A stretch of 64,000 bases of DNA. Source: Paracoccaceae bacterium. Its GTDB lineage: Bacteria > Pseudomonadota > Alphaproteobacteria > Rhodobacterales > Rhodobacteraceae. Below the pieces are notes generated by a model, which worked only from the letters and a program-made list of their open reading frames with translations, searched no databases and was not told the DNA's origin. The DNA lies in contig SBGD01000093.1 in assembly GCA_006226775.1 (NCBI GenBank), forward strand, positions 1 to 64,000, given 5' to 3'. The translations under genes and the position numbers were made by a program. Positions 16,438 through 25,912 of the stretch are shown one piece after another (the first letter of the stretch is position 1; each line of letters starts with the position of its first letter).

Positions 16438-16496
16438 CGCCGCGCCCGGCGGGATGGGTGCTTGCCATTGGCGCCGGGATCGGGGCAACTCGGCCC

Positions 16497-17411
16497 ATGT
16501 TCCAGGCCAAGACCCACAACCCGCCGCTGGCCATCGCGCTGATGCTGGGCGCCACCGCCTTCATCGCCACCTCCACCGCCTTTGCCAAGGCGCTGGGGAC
16601 CGGGGTTCATGGCGCGCCGATGCATCCCTTGCAGATCACCTTCGGGCGGTTTCTCTTTGCCGGGCTCTTCTTTGCGCTGGTGGTGGCTGTGATGCGGCCG
16701 GGCTTTACCCGGGTGCATTGGGGGCTGCACCTGCAACGCACGGGCTGCGGCTGGGGCGGGGTGACGCTGATGTTTGCCGCGGTGGCGGCGATTCCGCTGG
16801 CGGATGCCACGGCGATCTCGTTTCTCAACCCGGTCTTCGCGATGATCCTCGCCATCCCGCTGCTGGGTGAAAGGGTCGGGCCGGTGCGCTGGGCCGCCGC
16901 CGCGCTGGCCTTTTGCGGCGCGCTGGTGCTCTTGCGGCCCGCCGGCACCGCGGCGGTCCAGCCCGGCGCGCTGCTGGCGCTGGGCGCGGCGCTGGCGCTG
17001 GGTCTCGAGGTGATCTTCATCAAGCGGCTCGCGGGCCGCGAGGGCCCGTTGCAGGTGCTGCTGGTCAACAACGGCATCGGGCTGGCGATTGCCGGCGCGG
17101 TGGGGCTTTGGGTCTGGCGCGCGCCCGAGCCGCGGCAATGGCTGGCCATGGCCGGGGTCGGCCTGTCGATGGCGCTGGCGCAAAGCTGCTACATCAACGC
17201 GGTGGCGCGGGCCGAGGCAAGCTTCGTGGTGCCGTTCAGCTATGCCACGCTGCTTTTCGCGGCGCTGATCGACGCCCTGGTCTTCGGCGTGCTGCCCTTG
17301 CCCGCGTCGATCCTGGGCGCGGCGATCATCATTGCCGGGGGCGGGCTGCTGGCCTGGCGCGAGGGGCGGGCGCGGGGAAGGGCGACCTCGCCCCAGCCCA
17401 ACGCGGAGTGA
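16497..17411 (+). CDS. DMT superfamily (EamA) transporter
   Basis: The product of about 304 aa has roughly ten hydrophobic helices in two EamA repeats. The first ends in AVAAIPLADATAISFLNPVFAMILAIPLLGE and the second in PFSYATLLFAALIDALVFGVLPL. Such inner-membrane proteins usually export metabolites or amino acids; the substrate cannot be read from sequence. The ATG at 16497 was preferred over the GTG at 16458. It converges on the ABC permease gene. Confidence 0.8.
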   Translation: MFQAKTHNPPLAIALMLGATAFIATSTAFAKALGTGVHGAPMHPLQITFGRFLFAGLFFALVVAVMRPGFTRVHWGLHLQRTGCGWGGVTLMFAAVAAIPLADATAISFLNPVFAMILAIPLLGERVGPVRWAAAALAFCGALVLLRPAGTAAVQPGALLALGAALALGLEVIFIKRLAGREGPLQVLLVNNGIGLAIAGAVGLWVWRAPEPRQWLAMAGVGLSMALAQSCYINAVARAEASFVVPFSYATLLFAALIDALVFGVLPLPASILGAAIIIAGGGLLAWREGRARGRATSPQPNAE

Positions 17412-17453
17412 CCGATCCATCGATGGATCGGTCCCGATCCGTGGCCGGATCGG
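17410..17453. terminator. Two tandem perfect hairpins between convergent genes
   Basis: The first is a 24-bp perfect palindrome (half: GACCGATCCATC) that overlaps the DMT stop codon. The second is CCGATCCG-TGGC-CGGATCGG. They fill the 48 bp between the convergent DMT and permease genes. There is no T-run, so if they terminate transcription they do so by stem strength or with Rho. Confidence 0.5.
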
Positions 17454-17459
17454 CGGCGC

Positions 17460-18281
17460 TCAGGATTTCAGCCGCGTGCCCCGGCGGAACATCACCCAGG
17501 CCAGCCAGGCCACGACGGCGACCGAGGCCACCGAGACCGCAAGGCCCAGCCAGATGTTGCTGTCCGAGACGCCCAGCACCCCGTAGCGCCCGCCGTCGAT
17601 CAGGTAGAACATCGGGTTGAAGCGGGTGATCTCGCGCAGCACCGGCGGCAGCGCCTCGACCGAGTAGAAGGTGCCCGACAGGAAGGCCAGCGGCGTGACG
17701 ATGAAATTGGTGATCGCCGCCATCTGGTCGAACTTCTGCGCCACGATCCCGGCCATGATGCCCAGCCCCGACAGGAAGGCCGCGCCCAGCACCACATAGA
17801 TCAGCGCGATCAGCGGATGCGCCAGCCCGATGCCCAGCACCAGCCAGAGGCTGGCCGAGATCACCGTGGCCACCACCAGCCCGCGGGCGATGCCGCCGGC
17901 GAAATAGCCGATCACCAGTTCCATCGGCGACAGGGGCGGCATCAGCGTGTCGACGATATTGCCCTGCACCTTGGATACCATGATCGAGGACGAGGTATTG
18001 GCAAAGGCGTTCTGGATCACCGTCATCATCAGGATGCCCGGCGCGATGAAATGGGTGAAGGGCATGCCCATCACGTCGCCCCGGCGCGGGCCGATGGCGA
18101 TCGAGAAGATCACCAGGAACAGCCCCGCCGTCACCAGCGGCGCCAGCAGCGTCTGGGTCCAGACCACCAGGAAGCGCTGCACCTCGCGCTGGCAGAGCGT
18201 CAGCAGCCCCAGCCAGTTCACCCGCCCGAAGCGGCGCACACCCATGGCGGCCTTGCCCGTGGTCTCGATTGCCTGTGTCAT
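17460..18281 (-). CDS. ABC-2 type transporter permease
   Basis: The 273-aa membrane protein begins with a cytoplasmic stretch, then six helices starting LAPLVTAGLFLVIFSIAIG. The segment GILMMTVIQNAFANTSSSIMVSKVQGNIVDTLMPPLSPMELV is typical of the NodJ/YadH-like ABC-2 permease family, which exports polysaccharides or drugs. No ATP-binding subunit is encoded next to it; its partner must be elsewhere. It is divergent from gcrA. Confidence 0.85.
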   Translation of the reverse strand: MTQAIETTGKAAMGVRRFGRVNWLGLLTLCQREVQRFLVVWTQTLLAPLVTAGLFLVIFSIAIGPRRGDVMGMPFTHFIAPGILMMTVIQNAFANTSSSIMVSKVQGNIVDTLMPPLSPMELVIGYFAGGIARGLVVATVISASLWLVLGIGLAHPLIALIYVVLGAAFLSGLGIMAGIVAQKFDQMAAITNFIVTPLAFLSGTFYSVEALPPVLREITRFNPMFYLIDGGRYGVLGVSDSNIWLGLAVSVASVAVVAWLAWVMFRRGTRLKS

Positions 18282-18403
18282 TGCGTGATCTCCCCAGCCG
18301 ATTCGCGGACTTGTAACTCGGACAGCAGTGACTAAAATAGGGGGCAGTCAGAAATTACCAGGGCGGCCCGGGCTCGGGCCGCTCTTGTTCGTAAGGATAC
18401 CGC

Positions 18404-18988
18404 ATGGCCTGGACCGATGAACGCGTGGAATTGCTCAAGAAGATGTGGAGCGAAGGGCAATCCGCCAGCCAGATCGCCAAGGAGTTGGGCGGGGTCACCC
18501 GCAACGCGGTGATCGGCAAGGTCCATCGCCTGGGCCTGTCGAACCGCGCCGGGGCCGCGCCCGCCGCCAAGGCCGAGCCTGCCGCCGCCGCCGCCAAGCC
18601 GGCCAAGCCCGAGGCCAAGCCCAAGCCCGCGCCCAAGGCCGAGGCCAAGCCGCGCCCTGAACCCGAGGTGGAGGAAACCGCCGTGGCCAAGCCCGCGACC
18701 CCTGCGCGCCGCCAGATCATTCCCGCCGGCCAGCCCCTGCCGCCGCAGCCTTCGGCCAACGAGATCAGCCCCGAGGCGCTGGCCCGGGTCAGCGAGATCG
18801 AGAAGAAGGCCAAGCGGCTGACGCTGATGGAATTGACCGAACGCACCTGCAAATGGCCGGTGGGCGACCCCGCGACCGAGGATTTCTGGTTCTGCGGTCT
18901 GCCGGTGCAACAGGGCAAGCCCTATTGCGAGGCGCATGTCGGCGTGGCCTTCCAGCCGATGTCCTCGCGCCGCGACCGCCGCCGCTGA
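18404..18988 (+). CDS. gcrA: GcrA family cell cycle regulator
   Basis: The 194-aa protein begins MAWTDERVELLKKMWSEGQS and continues with the DNA-binding region SQIAKELGGVTRNAVIGKVHRLGLSNR, diagnostic for GcrA. A long Ala/Pro/Lys linker (residues about 47-105) leads to the C-terminal domain with CKWPVGDPATEDFWFCGLPV and PYCEAHV. GcrA binds CcrM-methylated GANTC promoters with sigma-70. A GATTC lies about 100 bp upstream at 18300. Confidence 0.93.
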   Translation: MAWTDERVELLKKMWSEGQSASQIAKELGGVTRNAVIGKVHRLGLSNRAGAAPAAKAEPAAAAAKPAKPEAKPKPAPKAEAKPRPEPEVEETAVAKPATPARRQIIPAGQPLPPQPSANEISPEALARVSEIEKKAKRLTLMELTERTCKWPVGDPATEDFWFCGLPVQQGKPYCEAHVGVAFQPMSSRRDRRR

Positions 18989-19081
18989 GCGCCGGCGCCG
19001 GGTCAGGCCCGTGCCTTTAGCGCTTTTGTTCGCCTGCCGCAGCGGATATTCAAGGCGCGACTGACCAAGGGGGTGTGTGCC

Positions 19082-20314
19082 ATGTCCAACGATCTTTTCA
19101 ATTCCTTCATGACCGGCCCCGATGAAAAGGGCCGGTTCGGCATCTACGGCGGGCGCTTCGTGTCGGAAACCCTGATGCCGCTGATCCTGTCGCTGGAAGA
19201 GGAATACGAGAAGGCCAAGACCGACAAGAGCTTCTGGGACGAGATGGAGTATCTCTGGAAGCACTACGTCGGCCGCCCCAGCCCGCTCTATTTCGCCGAG
19301 GGCCTGACCGAGCGGCTGGGCGGCGCCAAGGTCTATCTCAAGCGCGACGAGCTGAACCACACCGGCGCGCACAAGATCAACAACGTGCTGGGCCAGATCC
19401 TGCTGGCGCGGCGCATGGGCAAGACCCGGATCATCGCCGAGACCGGGGCAGGCCAGCACGGCGTCGCGACGGCAACGGTCTGCGCCAAGTTCGGGCTGAA
19501 ATGCGTGGTCTACATGGGCGCGCATGATGTCGAGCGGCAAAAACCCAACGTCTTCCGCATGCGCCTGCTGGGCGCCGAGGTGGTGCCGGTGACCTCCGGT
19601 CGCGGCACGCTCAAGGATGCGATGAACGACGCGCTGCGCGACTGGGTCACCAATGTGCGCGATACGTTCTACTGCATCGGCACGGTGGCGGGCCCGCATC
19701 CCTATCCGGCCATGGTCCGCGATTTCCAGTCGATCATCGGCAAGGAAGCCAAGGAACAGATGATGGAGGCCGAGGGCCGTCTGCCCGACACGATCATCGC
19801 CGCGATCGGCGGCGGGTCGAACGCCATGGGTCTGTTCCATCCCTTCCTCGACGACAAGGAGGTGCGCATCATCGGCGTCGAGGCGGGCGGCAAGGGCGTC
19901 ACCGAGAAGATGGAGCATTGCGCCTCGCTCACCGGCGGACGCCCCGGCGTGCTGCACGGCAATCGCACGTACCTGTTGCAGGACGACGACGGGCAGATCC
20001 TCGAGGGCTATTCGATCTCTGCGGGCCTGGATTACCCCGGCATCGGGCCGGAGCATTCCTGGCTGCATGACACCGGCCGCGCCGAATACGTGGCGATCAC
20101 CGACAAGGAGGCGCTGGAGGCCTTCCAGCTTTGCTGTGCGGCGGAAGGCATCATCCCGGCGCTCGAGCCCTGCCATGCGCTGGCGCATGTGATGAAGATC
20201 GCGCCGGACCTGCCCAAGGACCACCTGATCATCATGAACATGTGCGGCCGCGGCGACAAGGACATCTTCGCCGTCGCCAAGCACCTGGGCTTCGACATGG
20301 ACGAAGCTGACTGA
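19082..20314 (+). CDS. trpB: Tryptophan synthase beta chain
   Basis: The 410-aa protein carries the PLP lysine motif [20 protein letters not shown] and the phosphate-binding [15 protein letters not shown]. It joins indole and serine to make tryptophan in complex with TrpA. The start at 19082 gives [24 protein letters not shown]. Neither trpA nor trpF is adjacent; it stands between gcrA and metG. Tandem hairpins follow the stop. Confidence 0.96.
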   Translation: MSNDLFNSFMTGPDEKGRFGIYGGRFVSETLMPLILSLEEEYEKAKTDKSFWDEMEYLWKHYVGRPSPLYFAEGLTERLGGAKVYLKRDELNHTGAHKINNVLGQILLARRMGKTRIIAETGAGQHGVATATVCAKFGLKCVVYMGAHDVERQKPNVFRMRLLGAEVVPVTSGRGTLKDAMNDALRDWVTNVRDTFYCIGTVAGPHPYPAMVRDFQSIIGKEAKEQMMEAEGRLPDTIIAAIGGGSNAMGLFHPFLDDKEVRIIGVEAGGKGVTEKMEHCASLTGGRPGVLHGNRTYLLQDDDGQILEGYSISAGLDYPGIGPEHSWLHDTGRAEYVAITDKEALEAFQLCCAAEGIIPALEPCHALAHVMKIAPDLPKDHLIIMNMCGRGDKDIFAVAKHLGFDMDEAD

Positions 20315-20336
20315 GCCACGCTGCCGCTGGGCACCC

Positions 20337-20380
20337 AAATTCCTTCGAAGGAATTTGCAAATCTTTTTGGAAAAGATTTG
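20337..20380. terminator. Tandem hairpin pair after trpB
   Basis: The first hairpin is a 20-bp perfect palindrome AAATTCCTTCGAAGGAATTT. One base later CAAATCTTTT-TGG-AAAAGATTTG forms a perfect 10-bp stem. A similar pair follows the nuclease gene at 42961-43009. The position after the trpB stop suggests transcript-end or terminator function; a repeat family is also possible. Confidence 0.55.
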
Positions 20381-20454
20381 GCGCCCGGCGGCCACCCCTA
20401 GCCCCATTCCCGACCTTGCGCTAAACGGGGCCGGATGAAGCCGCAGAGTTGCCC

Positions 20455-22173
20455 ATGACACGCCATCTCATCACCTCCGCCATTCCCTATATCAACGGCA
20501 TCAAGCACCTCGGCAATCTCGTCGGCTCGCAGCTGCCCGCCGACCTCTACGCCCGATACCAGCGCGCCCGCGGCAACGAGGTGATGTTTCTCTGCGCCAC
20601 CGACGAACACGGCACCCCCGCGGAACTGGCCGCCGCGAAAGCCGGCAAGCCGGTGGCGGAATACTGCGAGGAGATGCACGCCGTCCAGGCCGAGATCGCC
20701 CGCGGCTTTCGCCTGTCGTTCGATCATTTCGGCCGCTCCTCGAGCCCGCAGAACCACCGGCTGACCCAGCATTTCGCCGGTCGTCTGGCCGATGCCGGGC
20801 TGATCCGCGAGGTCAGCGAGAAACAGGTCTATTCCAATGCCGATGGCCGCTTCCTGCCCGACCGCTATATCGAGGGCACCTGCCCGAACTGCGCCTACGA
20901 CAAGGCGCGCGGCGACCAATGCGAGAATTGCACCAAGCAGCTTGACCCCACCGACCTGATCGAGCCGCGCAGCGCCATTTCCGGCTCCACCGACCTGGAG
21001 GTGCGCGAGACCAAGCACCTCTACCTCAAGCAGTCCGGCATGCGCGACGAGCTGAACGCCTGGATCGACAGCAAGACCGACTGGCCGATCCTCACCACCT
21101 CGATCGCCAGGAAATGGCTGAACGACGGCGACGGCTTGCAGGACCGGGGCATCACCCGCGATCTCGACTGGGGCATTCCGGTGAAGAAGGGCGATGAGGA
21201 CTGGCCGGGGATGGAGGGCAAGGTCTTCTATGTCTGGTTCGACGCGCCCATCGAATATATCGCCTGTGCGGGCGAATGGGCCGAGGCGCACGGGCTGGAC
21301 GATGCCGCTTGGCAACGCTGGTGGCGCACCGACATGGGCGCGGACGACGTGCGCTATACCCAGTTCATGGGCAAGGACAACGTGCCCTTCCACACGCTCA
21401 GCTTTCCGGCGACGATCCTGGGCAGCGGCGAGCCCTGGAAGCTGGTCGATTACATCAAGTCGTTCAACTACCTCAACTACGATGGCGGCCAGTTCTCCAC
21501 CTCGCAGGGCAGGGGTGTCTTCATGGACCAGGCGCTGGCCATCCTGCCGGCGGATTACTGGCGCTGGTGGCTGCTGAGCCATGCGCCCGAAAGCTCGGAT
21601 GCCGAGTTCACCTGGGAGAATTTCCAGGCCTCGGTGAACAAGGATCTGGCGGATGTGCTGGGCAATTTCGTCAGCCGCGTGACCAAGTTCTGCCGCTCGA
21701 AGTTCGGCGAAGCGGTGCCCGAGGGCGGCACCTGGGGCGCGCGGGAAGAGGCGTTGATCGGCCATCTGACCGAGCAGCTCAAGGCCTACGAGGGCCATAT
21801 GGAGGCCATCGAGGTGCGCAAGGCCGCCGCCAGCCTGCGGGCGATCTGGGTGGCGGGCAACGAGTATCTGCAGGACGCCGCGCCCTGGTCGACCTTCAAG
21901 ACCGACCCCGATCAGGCGGCGGCGCAGATCCGGCTGGCGCTGAACCTGATCCGCTTTTACGCGGTGATCTCGCGCCCCTTCATCCCCGATGCCGCGGCCC
22001 AGCTGCTGCAGGCCATGCAGACCGGGGACGACAGATGGCCCAATGATCTGACCGAGACGCTGGGCCTGCTGGCGCCGGGCCATGCCTTCACCGTGCCCGA
22101 TGTCACCTTCCGCAAGATCACCGATGAGGAACGCGAAGCCTGGCAGGTGGAATTTTCCGGCACGCGCGGCTGA
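20455..22173 (+). CDS. metG: Methionyl-tRNA synthetase
   Basis: The 572-aa product begins [28 protein letters not shown], with HLGN serving as the HIGH motif. The zinc-binding domain is [17 protein letters not shown]. In place of a canonical KMSKS it has [11 protein letters not shown], as in other rhodobacteral MetRS as far as I recall. It charges tRNA-Met. The start at 20455 was chosen over 20449. Confidence 0.95.
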   Translation: MTRHLITSAIPYINGIKHLGNLVGSQLPADLYARYQRARGNEVMFLCATDEHGTPAELAAAKAGKPVAEYCEEMHAVQAEIARGFRLSFDHFGRSSSPQNHRLTQHFAGRLADAGLIREVSEKQVYSNADGRFLPDRYIEGTCPNCAYDKARGDQCENCTKQLDPTDLIEPRSAISGSTDLEVRETKHLYLKQSGMRDELNAWIDSKTDWPILTTSIARKWLNDGDGLQDRGITRDLDWGIPVKKGDEDWPGMEGKVFYVWFDAPIEYIACAGEWAEAHGLDDAAWQRWWRTDMGADDVRYTQFMGKDNVPFHTLSFPATILGSGEPWKLVDYIKSFNYLNYDGGQFSTSQGRGVFMDQALAILPADYWRWWLLSHAPESSDAEFTWENFQASVNKDLADVLGNFVSRVTKFCRSKFGEAVPEGGTWGAREEALIGHLTEQLKAYEGHMEAIEVRKAAASLRAIWVAGNEYLQDAAPWSTFKTDPDQAAAQIRLALNLIRFYAVISRPFIPDAAAQLLQAMQTGDDRWPNDLTETLGLLAPGHAFTVPDVTFRKITDEEREAWQVEFSGTRG

Positions 22174-22220
22174 TCGGACACAGGTGCCGCGCGGCGATTG
22201 CCTGCCGCCGGCCAGAACCA

Positions 22221-22250
22221 GCCCCGGGCCCGCCCGGGGCTTTTTCCATT
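22221..22250 (+). terminator. Intrinsic terminator of metG
   Basis: GCCCCGGGC-CC-GCCCGGGGC is followed by TTTTTCCATTT. This 9-bp GC stem and T-run lie 48 bp after the metG stop. Confidence 0.85.
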
Positions 22251-22469
22251 TGTTAACAAAAGCTTGACGCGCGCGTTTGCGCCCGCAGGCCGGGGAAATC
22301 ATCCACAGGCTGTGGACAATTTATCAACTATCCTGTTTTATCAAACAAAAACAAAGCCTTGACCTGCCATATTTTGACCCCAAACTGGCAACAATCTTAG
22401 ATGTACTTGAAATGCACAATTTGGACGCGCCACCCGGCCGCCCCGTGCCAGTACATGGAGACGACGCAT
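22251..22469. promoter_or_regulatory. AT-rich promoter region of the pilus locus, with a 15-bp palindrome
   Basis: This is one of the most AT-rich stretches of the window. It contains the perfect palindrome TCCACAGGCTGTGGA at 22302-22316 and a TTGACC at about 22357 that could be a -35 element. No regulator can be named. No gene is seen here. Confidence 0.4.
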
Positions 22470-22964
22470 ATGACTACGAAGTCGATCAAGACAGCCCTCG
22501 CCCTGTCGTTCGTGGCGGCAATGACCCCCCCGGCCATGGCGGCGAACACGGCCACGGGCAATCTGTCGGTCGCGGCCGTGGTGGCCGATACCTGCATCAT
22601 CGCCGCCGGAACGCCGCTGTCCTTTGCCACCATCAACACCGGCGCAGTGTCGAACCAGGTGACCCCGGGCGTCGTCACGGTGACCTGCACCGCCTCGCGG
22701 TCGTCGGTGACCGTCAGCCTCGGCGGCGGCGAAAACGAAAGCGGCGGCACGCGGCGGATGAGTTCGACCGGCGGCGATTACCTGCCCTACAACGTGTTCA
22801 CCGACAGCGGCCATTCCAGCCAGGTCGCCGTCGACGGCACGCTCTACGACGAAGGGATCACCGCGGCGGTGCCGCAGCTGATCCCGGTCTACGGCCAGAT
22901 CCCGGTCGGTGCCTATAACGCCGGCGTCTATTCCGACACGCTTCTGGTCACGCTGACCTATTGA
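22470..22964 (+). CDS. Spore coat U domain (Csu-type) pilus subunit
   Basis: The 164-aa product has a Sec signal peptide (KSIKTALALSFVAAMTPPAMA-AN). The mature SCPU domain begins TATGNLSVAAVVADTCIIAAGTPLSFATIN and ends GVYSDTLLVTLTY. Two cysteines are placed to form the usual disulfide. It is the probable major subunit of an archaic chaperone-usher pilus. The start at 22470 was chosen; 22455 is also possible. The chaperone, usher and tip genes follow on the same strand. Confidence 0.82.
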   Translation: MTTKSIKTALALSFVAAMTPPAMAANTATGNLSVAAVVADTCIIAAGTPLSFATINTGAVSNQVTPGVVTVTCTASRSSVTVSLGGGENESGGTRRMSSTGGDYLPYNVFTDSGHSSQVAVDGTLYDEGITAAVPQLIPVYGQIPVGAYNAGVYSDTLLVTLTY

Positions 22965-23004
22965 TCCCGCCTCGAGCAGTACAACAAGAACAAGGGACAA
23001 AATT

Positions 23005-23448
23005 ATGAAACGCACCCATCTTTTCACCGGCGCCAGGCGCGCCGTCCTGGCAACGGCGCTGATCCTTTCGCCGGTGCTGGCCCAGGCCGAAAGCATCGCC
23101 GTCTCGCCCACCCGGCTGATGGTGCCCAACAAGGGCCAGCAGACCACGCTGACCGTGACCGCGGGGGGCCGCGAGACCTCGGTCGTGCAATTGCGCGTGG
23201 TGGCCTGGAATCCGCGCCACGACCCCGACCGCGTCAAGCCCACCCGCGACGTGGTCATCAGCCCGCCGCTGGCCAAGCTGCGCCCGCGCCAGGAGCTGAC
23301 GGTGCGCCTGGTGCGGACCAAACGGCGCGCGGTGCGCGGCCAGGAATGCTACCGCGTGCTGGTCGACCGGCTGCCGGGCAAGGAGCAGAGCGGCAAGGCC
23401 GTCAAGCTCCAGGTCCGGCATTCCGTGCCGCTCTGCTTTTCCTCCTGA
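23005..23448 (+). CDS. Single-domain fimbrial chaperone (PapD-like N-terminal domain only)
   Basis: The 147-aa product has a signal peptide (LATALILSPVLAQA-ES) and a pilus chaperone N-domain: IAVSPTRLMVPNKGQQTTLTVTAGG, ISPPLAKLRPRQELTVRLVR and the final VKLQVRHSVPLCFSS. Usual periplasmic chaperones have about 230-280 residues in two Ig-like domains. Here the stop falls at the domain junction, and only 67 bp separate it from the usher, so the second domain is absent rather than frameshifted. It keeps the donor-strand (G1) region. Confidence 0.75.
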   Translation: MKRTHLFTGARRAVLATALILSPVLAQAESIAVSPTRLMVPNKGQQTTLTVTAGGRETSVVQLRVVAWNPRHDPDRVKPTRDVVISPPLAKLRPRQELTVRLVRTKRRAVRGQECYRVLVDRLPGKEQSGKAVKLQVRHSVPLCFSS

Positions 23449-23515
23449 CCTTGCATCAGGCTGACCGGTCCGGCGTTGCTGTCCCCGGGGGCAGAAACGC
23501 CGCCGGTCCGGTGCC

Positions 23516-25912
23516 ATGCGCGTAGCCCGCTTTGCATATCCCGCCCTTGCGCTCGGCCTTGCCGCCGTTGCCGCCGCCGAGAGCCTTGACCAGGCCGACC
23601 TGCCGGTCAATGCCGAGGTCAGCGCAGATCTGGGCGGCGAGCCATTGCCGCTGTTTCTCGAGGTCACGATCAACGGCAAGCCGACCGAGTTGATCGCCGA
23701 GTTTGCCGCCAGCCTCGATGGCAGCAACATGACCGCCTCGCGCAGCGAGCTGAAGGAGTTGGGCATCCGCCCGCCCAGGGGCCTGTCGGCGCATGTCGCC
23801 CTGGCCGATATCGAAGGCCTGAGCTATCGCTACGACGCCGAGGCCCAGGCGCTTTTCATCGAGGCGCCGCACGAGGTGCTCCTGCCCGACGTGGTCTCGG
23901 CCGCCTATGCCCCGGATTTCGAGCCTGCCGACGAAGGTCATGGCGCAGTGCTGAACTACTCGCTGGTCGGCGATTACGGGCTTGGCGAGACCTATGAAAG
24001 CTATGACGGCACCGTTTCGGCCAGTCTCGATGGCTGGGTCTTTGCGCCGCTGGGCCGGCTCGGCTCGACCGCCTTTCTCAGTCAGCCCCTGGGCGAGGGG
24101 CAGGAGGGCAAGGCGCTGCGGCTGGAAACCGCCTTTACCGCCGACATGCCCGACAAGGCGCTGACCTTCACGCTGGGCGATTTCACCTCTTCCGGCCCGT
24201 CCTGGGCGCGCCCGATCCGCATGGGCGGGGTCGAGCTGCGACGCGACTTCTCGCTGCGCTCGGACCTGGTGACCGACCAGCGGTTCTCCTGGTCCGGTGC
24301 CGCGGCGGTGCCCTCGTCGGTGGATGTCTTCATCGAGAATTCGCGGGTCTTCTCGGCCCAGGTCGATGACGGCCCCTTCCGGCTCGAGGATGTGCCGGTG
24401 CAGGGCGGCGGCGATGCCGAGATCGTGGTGCGCGGCGTCGACGGGCAGGTCAGCCGCCGCACGGTGTCGTTCTTTTCCTCGTCCAACCTGCTCAAGAAGG
24501 GCATGGCGGATTACGCGTTGGCGCTGGGCCATGCGCGCGAAGGCTTCGGCTTCGAGAGCGGCGCCTATGGCGAGGCGGCGATCTTCACCGGCAGCCTGCG
24601 CTACGGGCTGACCGAGAAGGTCACCGTCGATGCCCATTACAGCGCCACCGACCGGCTGCAGCTGGCCGGGGCAGGCGTGACCGCGGTGCCGCTGGCGCTG
24701 GGCGAGGTGCGGCTGGCCTTGGCCACCAGCGAGTTTGACGGCCGCAGCGGCAGCTTCGCCCGGCTTGATCTGCAGACCGAGATTGCCGGGGTCTCGCTGC
24801 GCACCTCCTCGACGCGCACCGATCCGGGCTTTGCCGACCTGGCTTACGTGACCGGGCTGGATTACCTCGGCCAGGCGGGCGGCACCGAAGGCTCGCTGCT
24901 CGAGGTGCCGCGGGCGCAGGACGTGGTCAGCCTGTCGATCCCGGTGACCCGCGCGCAGCGGCGGCTGGGCCTGTCCTACGTCAGCGCCGAGCGCGAGAAT
25001 TCGCGCGACGAGCTGGCCTCGGTCTCCTTCGGGTCGTCGCTGGGCGGCGGACGCGGGGCCTTCAGCCTCAACGGCAGCTACAATTTCGAGACCGAGGACC
25101 TGCGGGTCTCGCTTGGCCTCTCGATGAAGCTGGGCAAGCGCACCTATGCCCAGGCCACGGCCTATCGCGACGGTTCGGGGCGCGAGACGCAGGATCTTTC
25201 GGTCAGCCGGACCATGGGCGAGGGCGTCGGCGCCTGGGGCTATCACCTGCAGGCGGCGCATCGCGACGACACCACGCCGGTCCGGCTGAAGGGCGATTAC
25301 CGCAGCCGCTACGGCGAGGCCACGGCGGAGGTTCAGAGCCAGGGCACAGGCACCTACCTGCGCGGCCAGCTCGACGGCGCGGCGGCCTGGACCGGCGGCG
25401 CCTTTGCCATGGGCAACCAGGTCCGCGACGGTTTCGCGGTGGTCGACGTGGGCGTGCCGGATGTGCCGGTCTACCTCGACAACCGCCCCGTGGCGCGCAG
25501 CAATGCGCGCGGCCGGGTGCTGGTCGGCGGGCTCAACGCCTATCGCCGCAACCGGCTGTCGGTCAACGTGCGCGACCTGCCGGAGGAGGCCTCGCTCGGG
25601 GTCTCGGCGGCGGACATGGTGCCGCAGCGCGGCGCGGGGCAATACGTGAGCTTTGGCGGCACGGACGCGGGCGGCGTGCTGGTGGTGCTGCGCGATGGCG
25701 CGGGCCGGGTGCTGCCGGCGGGCACGGTGGTCGAGGTCAATGGACGCAGCGAAGAGGCCTATGTCGGCTATGACGGCGAGACCTGGATCGAGGGGCCGAA
25801 GGCGCGCAATACGCTGAAGGCCGCTCTGCCCGGTGGCACCTGCACCGCGCGGTTCACCTATGTGGCAAGCGAGGCGCTGCAGGACGTGATCGACCCGGTG
25901 GAGTGCCTCTAG
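23516..25912 (+). CDS. Outer membrane usher protein, archaic (Csu-type) chaperone-usher pilus
   Basis: The 798-aa protein has a signal peptide and an N-terminal domain (PLFLEVTINGKPTELIAEF). A beta-barrel rich in alternating strands and a plug region (DVFIENSRVFSAQVDDGPFRLEDVPVQGGGDAEIVVRGVDGQ) follow, then C-terminal domains (VDVGVPDVPVYLDNRPVARSN). It forms the outer-membrane pore that assembles and secretes subunits. Its stop codon abuts the next ATG. The length fits Csu-type ushers. Confidence 0.87.
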   Translation: MRVARFAYPALALGLAAVAAAESLDQADLPVNAEVSADLGGEPLPLFLEVTINGKPTELIAEFAASLDGSNMTASRSELKELGIRPPRGLSAHVALADIEGLSYRYDAEAQALFIEAPHEVLLPDVVSAAYAPDFEPADEGHGAVLNYSLVGDYGLGETYESYDGTVSASLDGWVFAPLGRLGSTAFLSQPLGEGQEGKALRLETAFTADMPDKALTFTLGDFTSSGPSWARPIRMGGVELRRDFSLRSDLVTDQRFSWSGAAAVPSSVDVFIENSRVFSAQVDDGPFRLEDVPVQGGGDAEIVVRGVDGQVSRRTVSFFSSSNLLKKGMADYALALGHAREGFGFESGAYGEAAIFTGSLRYGLTEKVTVDAHYSATDRLQLAGAGVTAVPLALGEVRLALATSEFDGRSGSFARLDLQTEIAGVSLRTSSTRTDPGFADLAYVTGLDYLGQAGGTEGSLLEVPRAQDVVSLSIPVTRAQRRLGLSYVSAERENSRDELASVSFGSSLGGGRGAFSLNGSYNFETEDLRVSLGLSMKLGKRTYAQATAYRDGSGRETQDLSVSRTMGEGVGAWGYHLQAAHRDDTTPVRLKGDYRSRYGEATAEVQSQGTGTYLRGQLDGAAAWTGGAFAMGNQVRDGFAVVDVGVPDVPVYLDNRPVARSNARGRVLVGGLNAYRRNRLSVNVRDLPEEASLGVSAADMVPQRGAGQYVSFGGTDAGGVLVVLRDGAGRVLPAGTVVEVNGRSEEAYVGYDGETWIEGPKARNTLKAALPGGTCTARFTYVASEALQDVIDPVECL

